Below are positions 1 to 8,127 of a stretch of 18,006 nucleotides of DNA, piece after piece (positions within the stretch are counted from its first letter, which is position 1; each line of letters begins with the position of its first letter). A program made the translations under genes and the position numbers. This DNA comes from DAISJD01 sp036821645 (GTDB lineage: Bacteria > Pseudomonadota > Alphaproteobacteria > ATCC43930 > CGMCC-115725). Below the pieces are notes generated by a model. The model worked only from the letters and a program-made list of their open reading frames with translations. It searched no databases and was not told the DNA's origin. Where the stretch lies: assembly GCA_036821645.1 (NCBI GenBank), contig DAISJD010000055.1, forward strand, positions 1 to 18,006, read 5' to 3'.

Positions 1-484
1 AATTAAAATTTAATAAAAACAAAATTTTATTATTAATAATATTAAATTTTTATTATCAAAAATTTATTAAATAATTTTTTTTAATATAAACTTACACTTC
101 ATTACAATAAAATATGTTCACAAAAAATCAATAAAACCATTGCTTGGTTTTCTCCTTTTCACTTCATTTAAACTCATTTTTTTAGAGCATTCATGGATAT
201 TTGGACTTTATTGTCAGACTATATTGTAAGGCATATCGCAAAAAGCCCTCAAATGATAGAGTTAATTTTTTATAATTAGCGTTCAAATTATTACATTATA
301 TTAACTAAATTTCTCACTGCGGTCCCGCAGGCTTCATATATGTCTGGATCGCATAGAAGCTCTTGCTTTGTCCTGGGTTCGAACTAATCGGCTTTCTGGT
401 AGAGTTCCACGAAATTGGACCGCCGCTTAGAGGCTGTGATCCATCTTTTAACCGGATCGTTTCCCTATTACCGGCAGAAGCATA
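1..484. other. AT-rich non-coding stretch and leader upstream of the DMT transporter
   Basis: Positions 1-310 are overwhelmingly A and T, with long A and T runs, while everything to the right is much more GC-rich; the change is abrupt near 310. I see no supportable gene here. A 28-codon open frame runs from ATG 193 to TAG 279, but it has no good ribosome site and resembles nothing I know. From 314 to 484 the composition is ordinary. A minus-strand frame ending at 314 is open but has only a GTG start inside the next gene, so I do not call it. A small hairpin (317-330, five pairs, GTCC loop) sits at the composition boundary. The promoter of the transporter pair at 485 should lie in this stretch, but I cannot pick a convincing -35/-10 pair because the background is so AT-rich. 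Confidence 0.5.
133..151. terminator. Candidate weak hairpin terminator in the AT-rich region
   Basis: AAAACCA (133-139) and TGGTTTT (145-151) form a perfect seven-pair stem around a five-base TTGCT loop. On the + strand a pyrimidine-rich tract rich in T follows. On the - strand the hairpin is followed by ATTGATTTTTTG. The stem has only two G-C pairs, so its stability is low and in such AT-rich sequence it could be chance. It could terminate transcripts from either side. Confidence 0.25.
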
Positions 485-1390
485 ATGGCGCCCCCTAATA
501 CCTCGATCCACGATCCTATCCGTGGATTAATTCTAGTTATCTTATCCATGGCTTGTTTTTCCCTATCTGATGCAGCGGCAAAACTGCTTAACCATAGTTT
601 GCCGCCGCTTGAAATCGCATGGTTGCGCTATTTCGTCTTCACTGTGCTGCTCATGCCCAGTCTCGTAAGCAGCAACGGCAATATTCTAAAAACCACACGA
701 CCGGGCTTGCAGATCCTACGTGGCTTCGGGATGCTGGGGTCGGCAATTTTTTTCATCATGGCGATACGCAGCCTGCCCTTGGCCGATGCAACGGCGACCG
801 GGTTCGTATCCCCCCTCTTCATCACCGCACTCTCAATCATCTTTCTAAGAGAACAAGTGGGACTGCGCCGATGGGCCGCCGTCATCATTGGCCTCATCGG
901 CGTGCTCATTGTCGTACGTCCAGGTGGAACAAGTTTTCAATTGGCATCCCTGCTACCCGTTCTGTCGGCGATGAGTTGGGCAATCGCCATCATCATCACC
1001 CGCAGAATGAGCGGTAATGAGGGTATGCCAACGGTGCTTGCCTATTCTGCCTTAACGGGTCTTGTGGCCTTATCCATCATTGCCCCCTTCAGTGCCATCA
1101 TCCCCTCTTGGAGCGATCTCGGGATTGGTCTCTTTATCGGTTTGATATCAACCTTGGCGCAATGGCTCATTATCGAAGCCTATCGCCACGGCGACGCCTC
1201 ACTCCTCGCCCCGTTCAGTTATTGTCAGTTGGTTTGGTCCAGTCTGCTTGGACTTTTGTTCGGAGATTTTCCCGATCATTGGACGATTATCGGGGCATCG
1301 ATCATCATTGCGAGCGGCCTTTATACAGCACAGCGTGAACGCATCAAATCACGACCGTCAAAACACGTTGCCACCGCCGCCCAACCATAA
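485..1390 (+). CDS. EamA/DMT-superfamily transporter, 301 aa
   Basis: This is an inner-membrane protein of the drug/metabolite transporter superfamily. It consists almost entirely of about ten hydrophobic segments arranged as two EamA repeats, roughly residues 10-140 and 155-285. The first helix begins at residue 14 (GLILVILSMACFSLSDAAAK). Repeat ends carry the typical glycine-rich pattern, for example IGLIGVLIVVRPGG near residues 136-149. Length of about 300 residues is normal for a two-repeat member. The ATG at 485 is chosen because it gives a short cytoplasmic tail before helix 1 and has a weak AGAAG upstream; the next in-frame ATG (548) would fall inside the first helix. The basic C-terminal tail is also usual. 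The MFS gene follows after 11 bases, so the two are probably cotranscribed. Substrate cannot be read from sequence; family members export amino acids, metabolites or drugs. Confidence 0.88.
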   Translation: MAPPNTSIHDPIRGLILVILSMACFSLSDAAAKLLNHSLPPLEIAWLRYFVFTVLLMPSLVSSNGNILKTTRPGLQILRGFGMLGSAIFFIMAIRSLPLADATATGFVSPLFITALSIIFLREQVGLRRWAAVIIGLIGVLIVVRPGGTSFQLASLLPVLSAMSWAIAIIITRRMSGNEGMPTVLAYSALTGLVALSIIAPFSAIIPSWSDLGIGLFIGLISTLAQWLIIEAYRHGDASLLAPFSYCQLVWSSLLGLLFGDFPDHWTIIGASIIIASGLYTAQRERIKSRPSKHVATAAQP

Positions 1391-1401
1391 AACAGGTCAA
1401 T

Positions 1402-2640
1402 ATGGACCACATCCGGCGACAAATCTGCCTGCTAAGCCGCATCCCAGCCGGAATATGGGCATTGGGGTTCGTCTCTTTACTCATGGATGTTTCGTCGGAG
1501 ATGATCCACGCCTTGCTGCCGGTTTATCTTTTGCTGAATTTCGGCGCTTCCATGGAAATCGTCGGACTCATCGACGGTCTCGCAGAAGCAACAGCCGGCA
1601 TCGTCAAACTCCTGTCCGGTTTGATCAGCGATCGGATCGCCAACCGCAAAGCCTTAACCGTACTCGGCTATAGTCTTGCAGCACTCGCAAAACCAGTGAT
1701 CGCCTTTGCCCCCTCAATCGGCTGGATCCTCATCGGGCGCATGACGGATCGGATCGGCAAAGGCATCAGAGGAGCACCGCGTGATGCAATGATCACCGAT
1801 ATCGCCCCCCATGATCTACGGGGGGCCAGCTTCGGCCTGCGCCAATCTCTCGATACGGTGGGTGCCTTTTTAGGACCCTTGATCGCGATTGGCGTGATGA
1901 TCATTTCCAATGACAATTTTACCCTCGTCTTCTCCCTTGCCATCCTTCCGGCCGTGCTTGCCCCGATACTTTTGATTCGCGCAGTCATAGAGCCGCGACC
2001 AATGGATATTCATAGCAAAAAACCATCTCTCAAACTCTCTCCTTTTTGTTGGGAGATACTGACCGCGATGGAGCCTCGCTATTGGCACCTCATCGCCATC
2101 GCGGGCCTCTACGCCTTGGCGCGGTTTGGCGAGTCATTTCTCATCGTTCGAATGCAGCAAACGGGACTTGCTTTAAGTACGGCCCCCATTGTCCTCGTTG
2201 CCATGAACCTCATCTATGCGATCACCGCTTATCCGGCGGGGGTACTCTGCGACAAAATAGGTCGACAGCCGATCATAATGATCGGATTTTTTTGTCTGTT
2301 CGCCGCTGACATACTATTGGCATTTGCCGATAGTCTAATCACAACCGGTATTGGTGTCGTACTTTGGGGGCTCCATCTCGCCTTCACGCAGGGCACTTTT
2401 GCGGCTTTGATCGCAGACACGACGCCGCCGAACCGGCGGGCGACCGGCTTTGGGCTCTTCACCCTGATTCAGGCCATTGCTCTACTCATCGCGAACTATC
2501 AGTCGGGTTTGCTCTGGGATTTTTTCGGCCCCGGTGTGCTTTTCATCGTCAATGGGGGCATTATAGGACTGACAATGATCTGCTTCCATCGCCTTGCCTG
2601 GGATAGGCTAGGCAGTCAACCGAGCCAAAACGGACCATAA
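1402..2640 (+). CDS. Major facilitator superfamily transporter, 412 aa
   Basis: This is a twelve-helix secondary transporter of the inner membrane. The N-terminal half carries DVSSEM (residues 29-34) in helix 1 and a motif-A-like loop with DRIGKGIRGAPRDAM near residues 117-131. This combination is typical of a subgroup of bacterial MFS proteins of unknown substrate. A charged central loop (around residues 198-225) separates the two six-helix halves. A second motif-A-like loop (CDKIGRQP, near residue 283) lies in the C-terminal half. The ATG at 1402 has AGG five bases upstream and follows the DMT stop by 11 bases, supporting a two-gene transport operon. The last 25 bases overlap the 3' end of the convergent prepilin peptidase gene. 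Function is probably efflux or uptake of a small solute; I cannot say which. Confidence 0.87.
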   Translation: MDHIRRQICLLSRIPAGIWALGFVSLLMDVSSEMIHALLPVYLLLNFGASMEIVGLIDGLAEATAGIVKLLSGLISDRIANRKALTVLGYSLAALAKPVIAFAPSIGWILIGRMTDRIGKGIRGAPRDAMITDIAPHDLRGASFGLRQSLDTVGAFLGPLIAIGVMIISNDNFTLVFSLAILPAVLAPILLIRAVIEPRPMDIHSKKPSLKLSPFCWEILTAMEPRYWHLIAIAGLYALARFGESFLIVRMQQTGLALSTAPIVLVAMNLIYAITAYPAGVLCDKIGRQPIIMIGFFCLFAADILLAFADSLITTGIGVVLWGLHLAFTQGTFAALIADTTPPNRRATGFGLFTLIQAIALLIANYQSGLLWDFFGPGVLFIVNGGIIGLTMICFHRLAWDRLGSQPSQNGP

Positions 2641-3371
2641 AGCCGCACGATCCAAATCCCAGCAGCCAAAAACGGGCCGAAAGGAATCCGAGTCGTCATC
2701 ATTTTCTGATCAGACCCTCCCAGCATCATGGCACCGCCGACGATCCCCCCCACGGCAGCAAGGACGATAACCTGCGGTAGGGCGGCAAGACCGACCCAAG
2801 CCCCCCCCGCCGCCAAGAGGCGCGAATCCCCATCGCCCAATCCATCGCGACCGCGCAACCGTTTATAAACCCATGCAATCCCGGCAAGCAGAACAAACCC
2901 AGCCACGGCACCCGCCGCCTGATCGGATCCCGTTCCGGCCATCCAACCATCGACCAGTCCCAGCAAAACCAGGGGCAACGTCACGGCATCGGGCAAAATA
3001 TAATGTCGCCAATCAATGACCGCTAGCGCCAATAACCCCCACCCCAAGACGCAGTCGAACCAGAGACGCACTGGGTCGGCAAATCCCGGGTCGAACGCGT
3101 ACCAAGCCCATAGGGCAACGGCAACAGCCGCCATTTCCAGATTGAGGTGGTCACGATCAATCTCCGCATCGCAATAGCGACAGCGCCCAGCCAAAGCCAT
3201 AAAACTCGCAATCGGGATAAGATCGTACGGGCGCAGGCGATGACCGCATGTCTCGCAAGATGATCGGGCGAGGATAATCGGACGCCCTGTCGGCAACCGA
3301 CGCACAAGAACCCCCAAAAAGCTCCCGATGATCGGCGAAATTGCAATCGGCAGGAGTAGATTCATATCCAT
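2616..3371 (-). CDS. gspO: Prepilin peptidase GspO (PilD-type leader peptidase/N-methyltransferase), 251 aa
   Basis: This inner-membrane aspartic protease removes the leader peptides of the pseudopilins GspG, H, I, J and K and methylates the new N-terminal Phe. The N-terminal DiS_P_DiS region has two CxxC pairs (C39/C42 and C64/C67) that bind zinc in the family. The catalytic aspartates are visible: D120 in IDWRHYILPD and D182 in the GxGD motif (GLGDGDSRLLAA). About seven or eight hydrophobic segments and 251 residues fit the family. The ATG at 3371 has GGAG seven bases upstream, which decides it over the in-frame ATG six bases later. The gene is divergent from gspE across 143 bp and should share a regulatory region with it. 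Its end overlaps the MFS gene by 25 bp with no visible terminator. A fully active bifunctional enzyme is expected, but the methylase activity is inferred from the intact zinc domain only. Confidence 0.93.
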   Translation of the reverse strand: MDMNLLLPIAISPIIGSFLGVLVRRLPTGRPIILARSSCETCGHRLRPYDLIPIASFMALAGRCRYCDAEIDRDHLNLEMAAVAVALWAWYAFDPGFADPVRLWFDCVLGWGLLALAVIDWRHYILPDAVTLPLVLLGLVDGWMAGTGSDQAAGAVAGFVLLAGIAWVYKRLRGRDGLGDGDSRLLAAGGAWVGLAALPQVIVLAAVGGIVGGAMMLGGSDQKMMTTRIPFGPFLAAGIWIVRLYGPFWLG

Positions 3372-3514
3372 AAACTGTCTCCAGCCTTAAAATCACCCAG
3401 ATCGAGGATAAAAATACAGCTGATTTTGATGGTTGCGCTTCGCATCTGACCGCAAAACAGTGTAGGTCTTGTAACAGCCCTATCATCCTTACGCCCTATT
3501 GGTCCAGCCCTGCC
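3372..3514. promoter_or_regulatory. Divergent intergenic region between gspO and gspE
   Basis: These 143 bases are the only space from which both gspO (leftward) and the gspE operon (rightward) can be started, so promoters for both are expected. The stretch is richer in A and T than the flanking genes. I do not find a -35/-10 pair good enough to name on either strand. Short inverted matches occur (ACTGT near 3374 with ACAGT near 3458, and TTGCG with CGCAA around 3433-3455), but they are too short to call operators. Confidence 0.45.
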
Positions 3515-5269
3515 ATGATGATCGATCCACAACCATTCCCGTCAACTGTCGCCCCCATCGGCATACCCCTTGGGGCACCGGCCGATATGACGGCAGCATT
3601 GGCCGATCATCTCATCGCCAAAGGGTTGGCCGATCAAAAAACCCTGGAACGGGCCCGTCGCGTTGCAAGCGATACGAGCCAACGTTTGGATGCCGTCCTT
3701 ATTCAGTTGGGTCTCGTCAGCGAACGGGGTTTAGCCGATGCGTACAGTACGCTATTGGGTCTCCCGATCGCGACACCCGACCGTTATCCGCTAGAACCGC
3801 TTTATGCAGATCGCCTCAAGGCGAAATTTCTGCGCAAGGCCCATGCCGTCCCCGTTGAAATGCGCGATGATCGCCTCATCGTCGCCCTTCTCGACCCGCT
3901 TGATACATTCACGCTGGCCGCCATCGCCGCCGCCACGGGAACACGGGTCAGCGCCGAAATCGCAATCCCGATCGAACTTGAGGCCGCACTCGACCGTCTC
4001 TATCCTGCGACCGACCGTCCCCTCGGCGATGAGATCGACCCGGCAAACGATACGGGAGAACCCCTTGAGGAAGATGCCGAACGGCTGAAGGATCTCGCCA
4101 GCGAGGCGCCGGTCATCCGCCTCGTCAATCAATTGATCGGCCGCGCAGTCGAAACTCAGGCATCGGACATCCATATCGAACCGTTCGAAGACCGTCTACG
4201 CATTCGATATCGCTATGACGGTGTGCTCCAAGAAGCCGAATCCCCGCCAACGCGCCTTGGTCCTGCGATCATCTCGCGCATTAAGATTATGTCCAAACTC
4301 GATATTGCCGAACGGCGCTTACCCCAAGACGGACGCCTGAAACTGGCCGTACGCGGACAAGAAGTGGATTTTCGCGTTTCCACGATTCCCTCCCTTCATG
4401 GTGAAACCGTCGTCTTGCGTGTGCTTGATCGCAATGCCGTCGAATTCAATTACGACAAGCTGGGCCTACCCGCCCATGTGATCGAACGCCTGCGCCACGC
4501 GCTTGACCTGCCCAATGGGATCGTCCTGGTCACGGGACCGACTGGCAGTGGTAAGACCACGACCCTCTATACAGGGCTCTTGGCGCTGAACTCGGTCGAC
4601 CGTAAGATTGTCACGGTCGAAGACCCGATCGAATATCAATTGGCGGGCATCAATCAGATCCAGGTAAAACCCCAAATCGGTCTCACCTTCGCCCATCTCC
4701 TGCGCTCCATTCTACGTCAAGATCCCGATATCATCATGGTCGGTGAAATACGCGATCTTGAAACCGCACAAATTGCCGTGCAAGCCGCCTTGACTGGACA
4801 TCTGGTCTTATCGACCCTCCATACCAACTCGGCCGCTGCGACCATTACCAGGCTTCGGGATATGGGGCTTGAGGATTATCTCATTACCGCCGTCTTGCGG
4901 GGCGTGCTGGCCCAACGTCTCGTTCGTCGCCTCTGCCGGGAGTGTCGCAGGCCGGCCCCTGCCGCGCCGGAACTGATCGAACGGTTCCACCTTGATCGGC
5001 TGCGGGAAGGGCCACTCACCCTGTGGCATGCGACAGGGTGCCCGCACTGCCGTCAGACCGGCTATCGGGGACGGATGGCAATTGCGGAATTCCTCATCCC
5101 CGACGAGGCAACCGAACGTCTGATTTTTAGTCATGCCGACCATATTGCCATCGAACGTGCCGCCGCCGAGGCCGGTATGATCACCATGCACGAGGCAGGA
5201 TTACGCGCGGCTCTCGATGGTGAAACCACCGTGGAGGAAGTCATGCGCAGCATCCGGTCGGAAGCTTAA
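3515..5269 (+). CDS. gspE: Type II secretion ATPase GspE, 584 aa
   Basis: This cytoplasmic hexameric ATPase powers pseudopilus assembly. It would dock on the membrane through GspL and work against GspF. An N-terminal MshEN/T2SSE_N domain spans about residues 28-175. The catalytic domain has Walker A at 341-350 (GPTGSGKTTT), the Asp box VEDPIEYQ near 369-376, and Walker B DPDIIMVGEIRD near 403-414. The His box (LSTLHTNSA) follows. The zinc-binding tetracysteine element of GspE proteins is intact (C474/C477 and C509/C512). The ATG at 3515 is the most upstream start that fits, but no clear ribosome site precedes it. ATG at 3518 or 3587 (residue 25) are possible alternatives, the last preceded by GGGG. 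It is first in the T2SS operon, and gspF starts four bases after its stop. The zinc element and neighbours favour GspE over type IV pilus PilB. Confidence 0.96.
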   Translation: MMIDPQPFPSTVAPIGIPLGAPADMTAALADHLIAKGLADQKTLERARRVASDTSQRLDAVLIQLGLVSERGLADAYSTLLGLPIATPDRYPLEPLYADRLKAKFLRKAHAVPVEMRDDRLIVALLDPLDTFTLAAIAAATGTRVSAEIAIPIELEAALDRLYPATDRPLGDEIDPANDTGEPLEEDAERLKDLASEAPVIRLVNQLIGRAVETQASDIHIEPFEDRLRIRYRYDGVLQEAESPPTRLGPAIISRIKIMSKLDIAERRLPQDGRLKLAVRGQEVDFRVSTIPSLHGETVVLRVLDRNAVEFNYDKLGLPAHVIERLRHALDLPNGIVLVTGPTGSGKTTTLYTGLLALNSVDRKIVTVEDPIEYQLAGINQIQVKPQIGLTFAHLLRSILRQDPDIIMVGEIRDLETAQIAVQAALTGHLVLSTLHTNSAAATITRLRDMGLEDYLITAVLRGVLAQRLVRRLCRECRRPAPAAPELIERFHLDRLREGPLTLWHATGCPHCRQTGYRGRMAIAEFLIPDEATERLIFSHADHIAIERAAAEAGMITMHEAGLRAALDGETTVEEVMRSIRSEA

Positions 5270-5273
5270 TGCC

Positions 5274-6497
5274 ATGGCGCAATATCGCTATATCGCCATC
5301 GATCAGAACGGCCGGGAAACCCGTGGCCTCATGGAAGCAACTTGCGAAGCCCAAGTCATCGAAACCCTGCACCGGCAAGGGCTGCTACCGATCCGGGCCG
5401 ATATTGCGGGCAAACGCAACTTCATCACGGAACTTCTCAGCACGGATCTTACCGGCAAGGGCGGTCTTACCAAACAAGACGTAGCCGACGTTACACGAGA
5501 GTTGGCAACCATGTTGGGGGCCGGACAGGATCTTGATCGGGCGCTCCGCTTCATCGTGGAAACGGCACCGAACAAGCGAATTGCGCGCGTGATGCAAGAG
5601 GTGCGTGACAAGGTGCGCGGGGGAACGGCGCTTGCCACGGCGCTCAGCCAACATCCGCAAAGTTTTCCGCGCCTTTATATCGGCCTCATCCGGGCGGGCG
5701 AGGCAGGCGGCACATTGGGTGAAACGCTGGAACGGCTGGCGATCCTGCTCGAACGACAACGGGCCTTGGCTGCAACAATCCAATCTGCCCTCGTCTATCC
5801 CGTCATTCTGCTGATTGCCGCGATCAGTTCGATCGTAGTCCTGCTCACCGTCGTGCTGCCGCAATTCGTGCCACTGTTCGAACAGAATGGGGCGGAATTG
5901 CCGGGCCTCACCAAATTCATGATCAACCTCGGCGATCTGACCGCCACCGCCGGTCCCTGGGTCCTTTTGCTGATCCTGATCGGCATTCTCGCAGCCCGTC
6001 AGTCCTTGAAAGATCCAGCCGTGCGTTTGCCGGTCGATCGCTTCATTCTTACCCTGCCGATCGCCGGTGCCTTGACGAAACAGACGATTGCCGCCCGCTT
6101 CAATCGAACGTTAGGCACTTTATTGAAAAACGGCGTCCCGCTTATCAGTGCGCTCGCCATCGTCAAAGACGCAATGGGTAACCTCGCCGCCGTCGCTGCC
6201 GTCGAACGGGCAACGGCCAGCGCCAAAGGCGGCAATGGTCTCGCAAAAGCGCTGGGCGACAGTGCAGTCTTCCCGGCCAGAACCATTCATCTGCTGCGCC
6301 TCGGCGAGGAAACCGCTCAATTAGCCAATATGTCTTTGAGAGCAGCGGAAATCCACGAAGAAGAAGCACGCCTCGGCGTTCAGGGTTTGATCGCCCTCAT
6401 GGTCCCGGTCATCACGGTCATCATGGGGGCCGCCGTCGCTCTCATCGTTGGTTCTCTCCTGCTGGCCATGACGAGTTTGAATGATCTCGCCGCCTGA
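5274..6497 (+). CDS. gspF: Type II secretion inner-membrane platform protein GspF, 407 aa
   Basis: This polytopic inner-membrane protein forms the centre of the T2SS assembly platform and couples GspE to pseudopilus growth. Two T2SSF domains are visible, about residues 70-193 and 275-397, each cytoplasmic and ending in hydrophobic helices. Membrane segments lie near 172-193, 226-243 and 371-398. The N-terminus MAQYRYIAIDQNGRETRG is the standard opening of GspF proteins, which decides the ATG at 5274 over upstream in-frame starts inside gspE. GGAAG lies about nine bases upstream, inside the end of gspE. Length of about 400 residues is normal. The final 17 bases overlap gspH. Identification as GspF rather than PilC rests on the surrounding gsp genes and the overall pattern. 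Confidence 0.95.
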   Translation: MAQYRYIAIDQNGRETRGLMEATCEAQVIETLHRQGLLPIRADIAGKRNFITELLSTDLTGKGGLTKQDVADVTRELATMLGAGQDLDRALRFIVETAPNKRIARVMQEVRDKVRGGTALATALSQHPQSFPRLYIGLIRAGEAGGTLGETLERLAILLERQRALAATIQSALVYPVILLIAAISSIVVLLTVVLPQFVPLFEQNGAELPGLTKFMINLGDLTATAGPWVLLLILIGILAARQSLKDPAVRLPVDRFILTLPIAGALTKQTIAARFNRTLGTLLKNGVPLISALAIVKDAMGNLAAVAAVERATASAKGGNGLAKALGDSAVFPARTIHLLRLGEETAQLANMSLRAAEIHEEEARLGVQGLIALMVPVITVIMGAAVALIVGSLLLAMTSLNDLAA

Positions 6498-6942
6498 TCG
6501 CCCTCAGCAGAATCCCGGCTTCACCTTGTTTGAAGTCCTCATCGTCCTCGCGGTGCTGGGGCTGGTTTTCGGTGTCATCATCACCCGCGGTCCCGTCAAA
6601 AGTCGCGGCCTTACGGTCAGGGCCGCCGCAACCGACATTGCCGCTGCCGCCCGCGAGGCACGCGCGCGCGCAATCGCCCTCAATCGCCCGGTCATGCTCA
6701 GTTTCGATCTCAAAACGGGACTGTATCGTGTCGCAAACCGTACACCCCAGGCCATTCCACCCGGTTACACAATCAGCGTACTTACCGTTGCAGGTGAGGT
6801 GCGCGGCAGCTTAGCCGCCATCCGCTTCGACCCCGACGGCAGTTCTACAGGCGGCCGGATCGAACTCAGCAATCCGACCCAAAAGGTACAAATCGGTGTC
6901 GATTTCCTGACAGGCAGAGTGAGTATCGCCGATGCCTCGTAG
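6481..6942 (+). CDS. gspH: Minor pseudopilin GspH, 153 aa
   Basis: This is a minor pseudopilin of the pseudopilus tip. The N-terminus shows a 13-residue leader ending in Gly, a cleavage site G13|F14 and the prepilin signature FTLFEVLIVLAVLG with the conserved Glu5 (E18). A long hydrophobic helix follows, then a beta-rich periplasmic domain beginning with the typical AAREARARAIALNRPVMLSF region of GspH proteins. The ATG at 6481 lies inside the end of gspF (17-base overlap), so translation is probably coupled; the upstream ribosome site is poor. The leader is Pro- and Gln-rich and carries only one basic residue, which is on the weak side for the family. It is the first of three consecutive minor pseudopilins (H, I, J), the conserved order in T2SS operons. 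Confidence 0.87.
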   Translation: MISPPDRPQQNPGFTLFEVLIVLAVLGLVFGVIITRGPVKSRGLTVRAAATDIAAAAREARARAIALNRPVMLSFDLKTGLYRVANRTPQAIPPGYTISVLTVAGEVRGSLAAIRFDPDGSSTGGRIELSNPTQKVQIGVDFLTGRVSIADAS

Positions 6943-7378
6943 TTTATCCGCACACCGGTACGGTTTCACGATTCTCGAAGTCTTGATTGCCTTCGCCATC
7001 GCGGGGCTGGCTCTGTCGGTTTTGGCAAAAACCGTTGGCATTGCGACACAGTCGGTGCGTGCCGCCGGGCGCTACCAAGAAGCACTCTCGCGGGCACAAT
7101 CCCATTTGGCCAGGATCGGTCAGGCAACACCGCTTGTCACCGGCTCACGCGACATCGATGATGGCGATGGTTTTCGCTATCGCCTCAAAATCGTCCCGGT
7201 CGCCCAATTGGTGCCGAAACCGGCCGGCGAGGCGGATCCTGGCCCTGACGCTGATACGCCGCGCCTTACCCTCTTTGCCGTTGAAGTAACCGAAAGCTTC
7301 AATGAAAACGGCATGGTGCGGACGCTCGTTCTCAAGACAGAACGGCTCGGCCTTGTAAAGGCTAATAAAAATGGCTGA
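6932..7378 (+). CDS. gspI: Minor pseudopilin GspI, 148 aa
   Basis: This minor pseudopilin forms the tip complex with GspJ and GspK. A short leader ends at G11 and cleavage is predicted at G11|F12. The mature start FTILEVLIAFAIAGLA is close to the hallmark of GspI (FTLLEVLVALAI) and retains Glu5 (E16). After the helix comes a small periplasmic domain with many Arg and Gln residues (ALSRAQSHLARIGQ), as usual for the family. The ATG at 6932 overlaps gspH by 11 bases, and the end overlaps gspJ by 8 bases. Length is slightly above the common range of about 120-130 residues because of a Pro-rich loop (VPKPAGEADPGPDADTP, near residues 93-109). Confidence 0.9.
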   Translation: MPRSLSAHRYGFTILEVLIAFAIAGLALSVLAKTVGIATQSVRAAGRYQEALSRAQSHLARIGQATPLVTGSRDIDDGDGFRYRLKIVPVAQLVPKPAGEADPGPDADTPRLTLFAVEVTESFNENGMVRTLVLKTERLGLVKANKNG

Positions 7379-7997
7379 ACAGATCGATTATCCGATTTTG
7401 CAACGCCCAGGATTCACGCTTCTCGAACTGTTGATCGCCATCACCATCCTGGGTTTGCTCTTGTCGGGGTTGGCTGGGGGCATCCGTCTCGGCACCAAGG
7501 CGTTTGAACGTCAAGCCGTGGCTATTGCCGAACGTGATCAGATCGATGCCACCGACCGGGCCTTGCGGCGGTTGCTCTCGACGATTGATCCTGGCACGCC
7601 CAACAATCCACCCAAAATAGAAGGGACCCCAAACAGCTTTAAATTCACCAGCGATCTTCCCCCCGGTGTCGGTCTCGCCGTCAAACGCGCCGACCTCGTC
7701 CTCAGTCTCAATGCGAAACGATCCTTAATTCTCAAATATAAACAGCATTTTCACGACATACGGACAGCACCCGAAGCCGAAGCCAAATCAATCGAGATCC
7801 TCAGTGGGCTCGATAAAATCGAATTCAGTTATTTCAAGGCCGCCGAACAAGCCAACGGTGGCAGCGGCTGGTTGACCGAATGGCGCGATCCGATGCCACC
7901 CGATCTCATCCGTTTACACCTTGTCTTTCCCAAGGGTGACCGACGTCATTGGCCGGATCTCATCGTGGCTCCGATGCTGCAACAAGAACAGAATTAG
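7371..7997 (+). CDS. gspJ: Minor pseudopilin GspJ, 208 aa
   Basis: This minor pseudopilin is a partner of GspI and GspK at the pseudopilus tip. The leader ends at G14; cleavage at G14|F15 gives FTLLELLIAITILGLL with Glu5 (E19). The periplasmic part contains the late GspJ pattern LIRLHLVFPKGDRRHWPDLI near the C-terminus. Length of about 200 residues is normal for GspJ and clearly longer than H and I. The ATG at 7371 overlaps gspI by eight bases, with AAAGG about ten bases upstream. This is the last gene before the only real gap in the operon (7998-8127). Confidence 0.9.
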   Translation: MAEQIDYPILQRPGFTLLELLIAITILGLLLSGLAGGIRLGTKAFERQAVAIAERDQIDATDRALRRLLSTIDPGTPNNPPKIEGTPNSFKFTSDLPPGVGLAVKRADLVLSLNAKRSLILKYKQHFHDIRTAPEAEAKSIEILSGLDKIEFSYFKAAEQANGGSGWLTEWRDPMPPDLIRLHLVFPKGDRRHWPDLIVAPMLQQEQN

Positions 7998-8002
7998 GTC
8001 AC

Positions 8003-8075
8003 AATCTTGCTTTTCTGCTGTTAGTTTATGCGTTCATCATAAGCCTGCTCTTTCAAGATTGCGTCAGGCAGGCTA
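8003..8075 (+). repeat. Two crossing inverted repeats in the gspJ-gspL gap (possible RNA pseudoknot)
   Basis: CAATCTTG (8003-8010) is a perfect inverted repeat of CAAGATTG (8055-8062). AGCCTGC (8043-8049) is a perfect inverted repeat of GCAGGCT (8069-8075). The 5' arm of the second stem lies in the loop of the first, and its 3' arm lies outside. In RNA the two would form an H-type pseudoknot or two mutually exclusive hairpins. They sit in a 130-base untranslated gap of an operon whose other genes touch or overlap. No T-run follows, so it is not a standard intrinsic terminator. It could be a processing site, an attenuator or a translational control element for gspL. That is inference from position and pairing only. 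Confidence 0.45.
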
Positions 8076-8127
8076 CAACAAGTCACGTCTTTCTCATCCT
8101 GGCCCTCAAGCATGGTTTCTTTTGAAA

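Noticed and set aside
193..279. 28-codon open frame in the AT-rich island (ATG 193, TAG 279)
   Set aside because: It is short, has no clear ribosome site and matches nothing I know; short frames occur by chance.
340..400. GGTTCGAACT resembling a tRNA T-loop
   Set aside because: The flanking bases do not pair into a T stem on either strand and no acceptor or anticodon arm is found, so neither tRNA nor tmRNA is supported.
314..511. Minus-strand open frame of 65 codons overlapping the start of the DMT transporter
   Set aside because: It has only a GTG start inside the neighbouring gene, no ribosome site and no family I recognise. It could be the 3' remnant of a lost gene, but I cannot support that.
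7921..8127. Upstream extension of the gspL frame into gspJ
   Set aside because: The frame is open, but the added residues look non-native and family similarity begins at the ATG at 8128. The same stretch also carries the inverted repeats.
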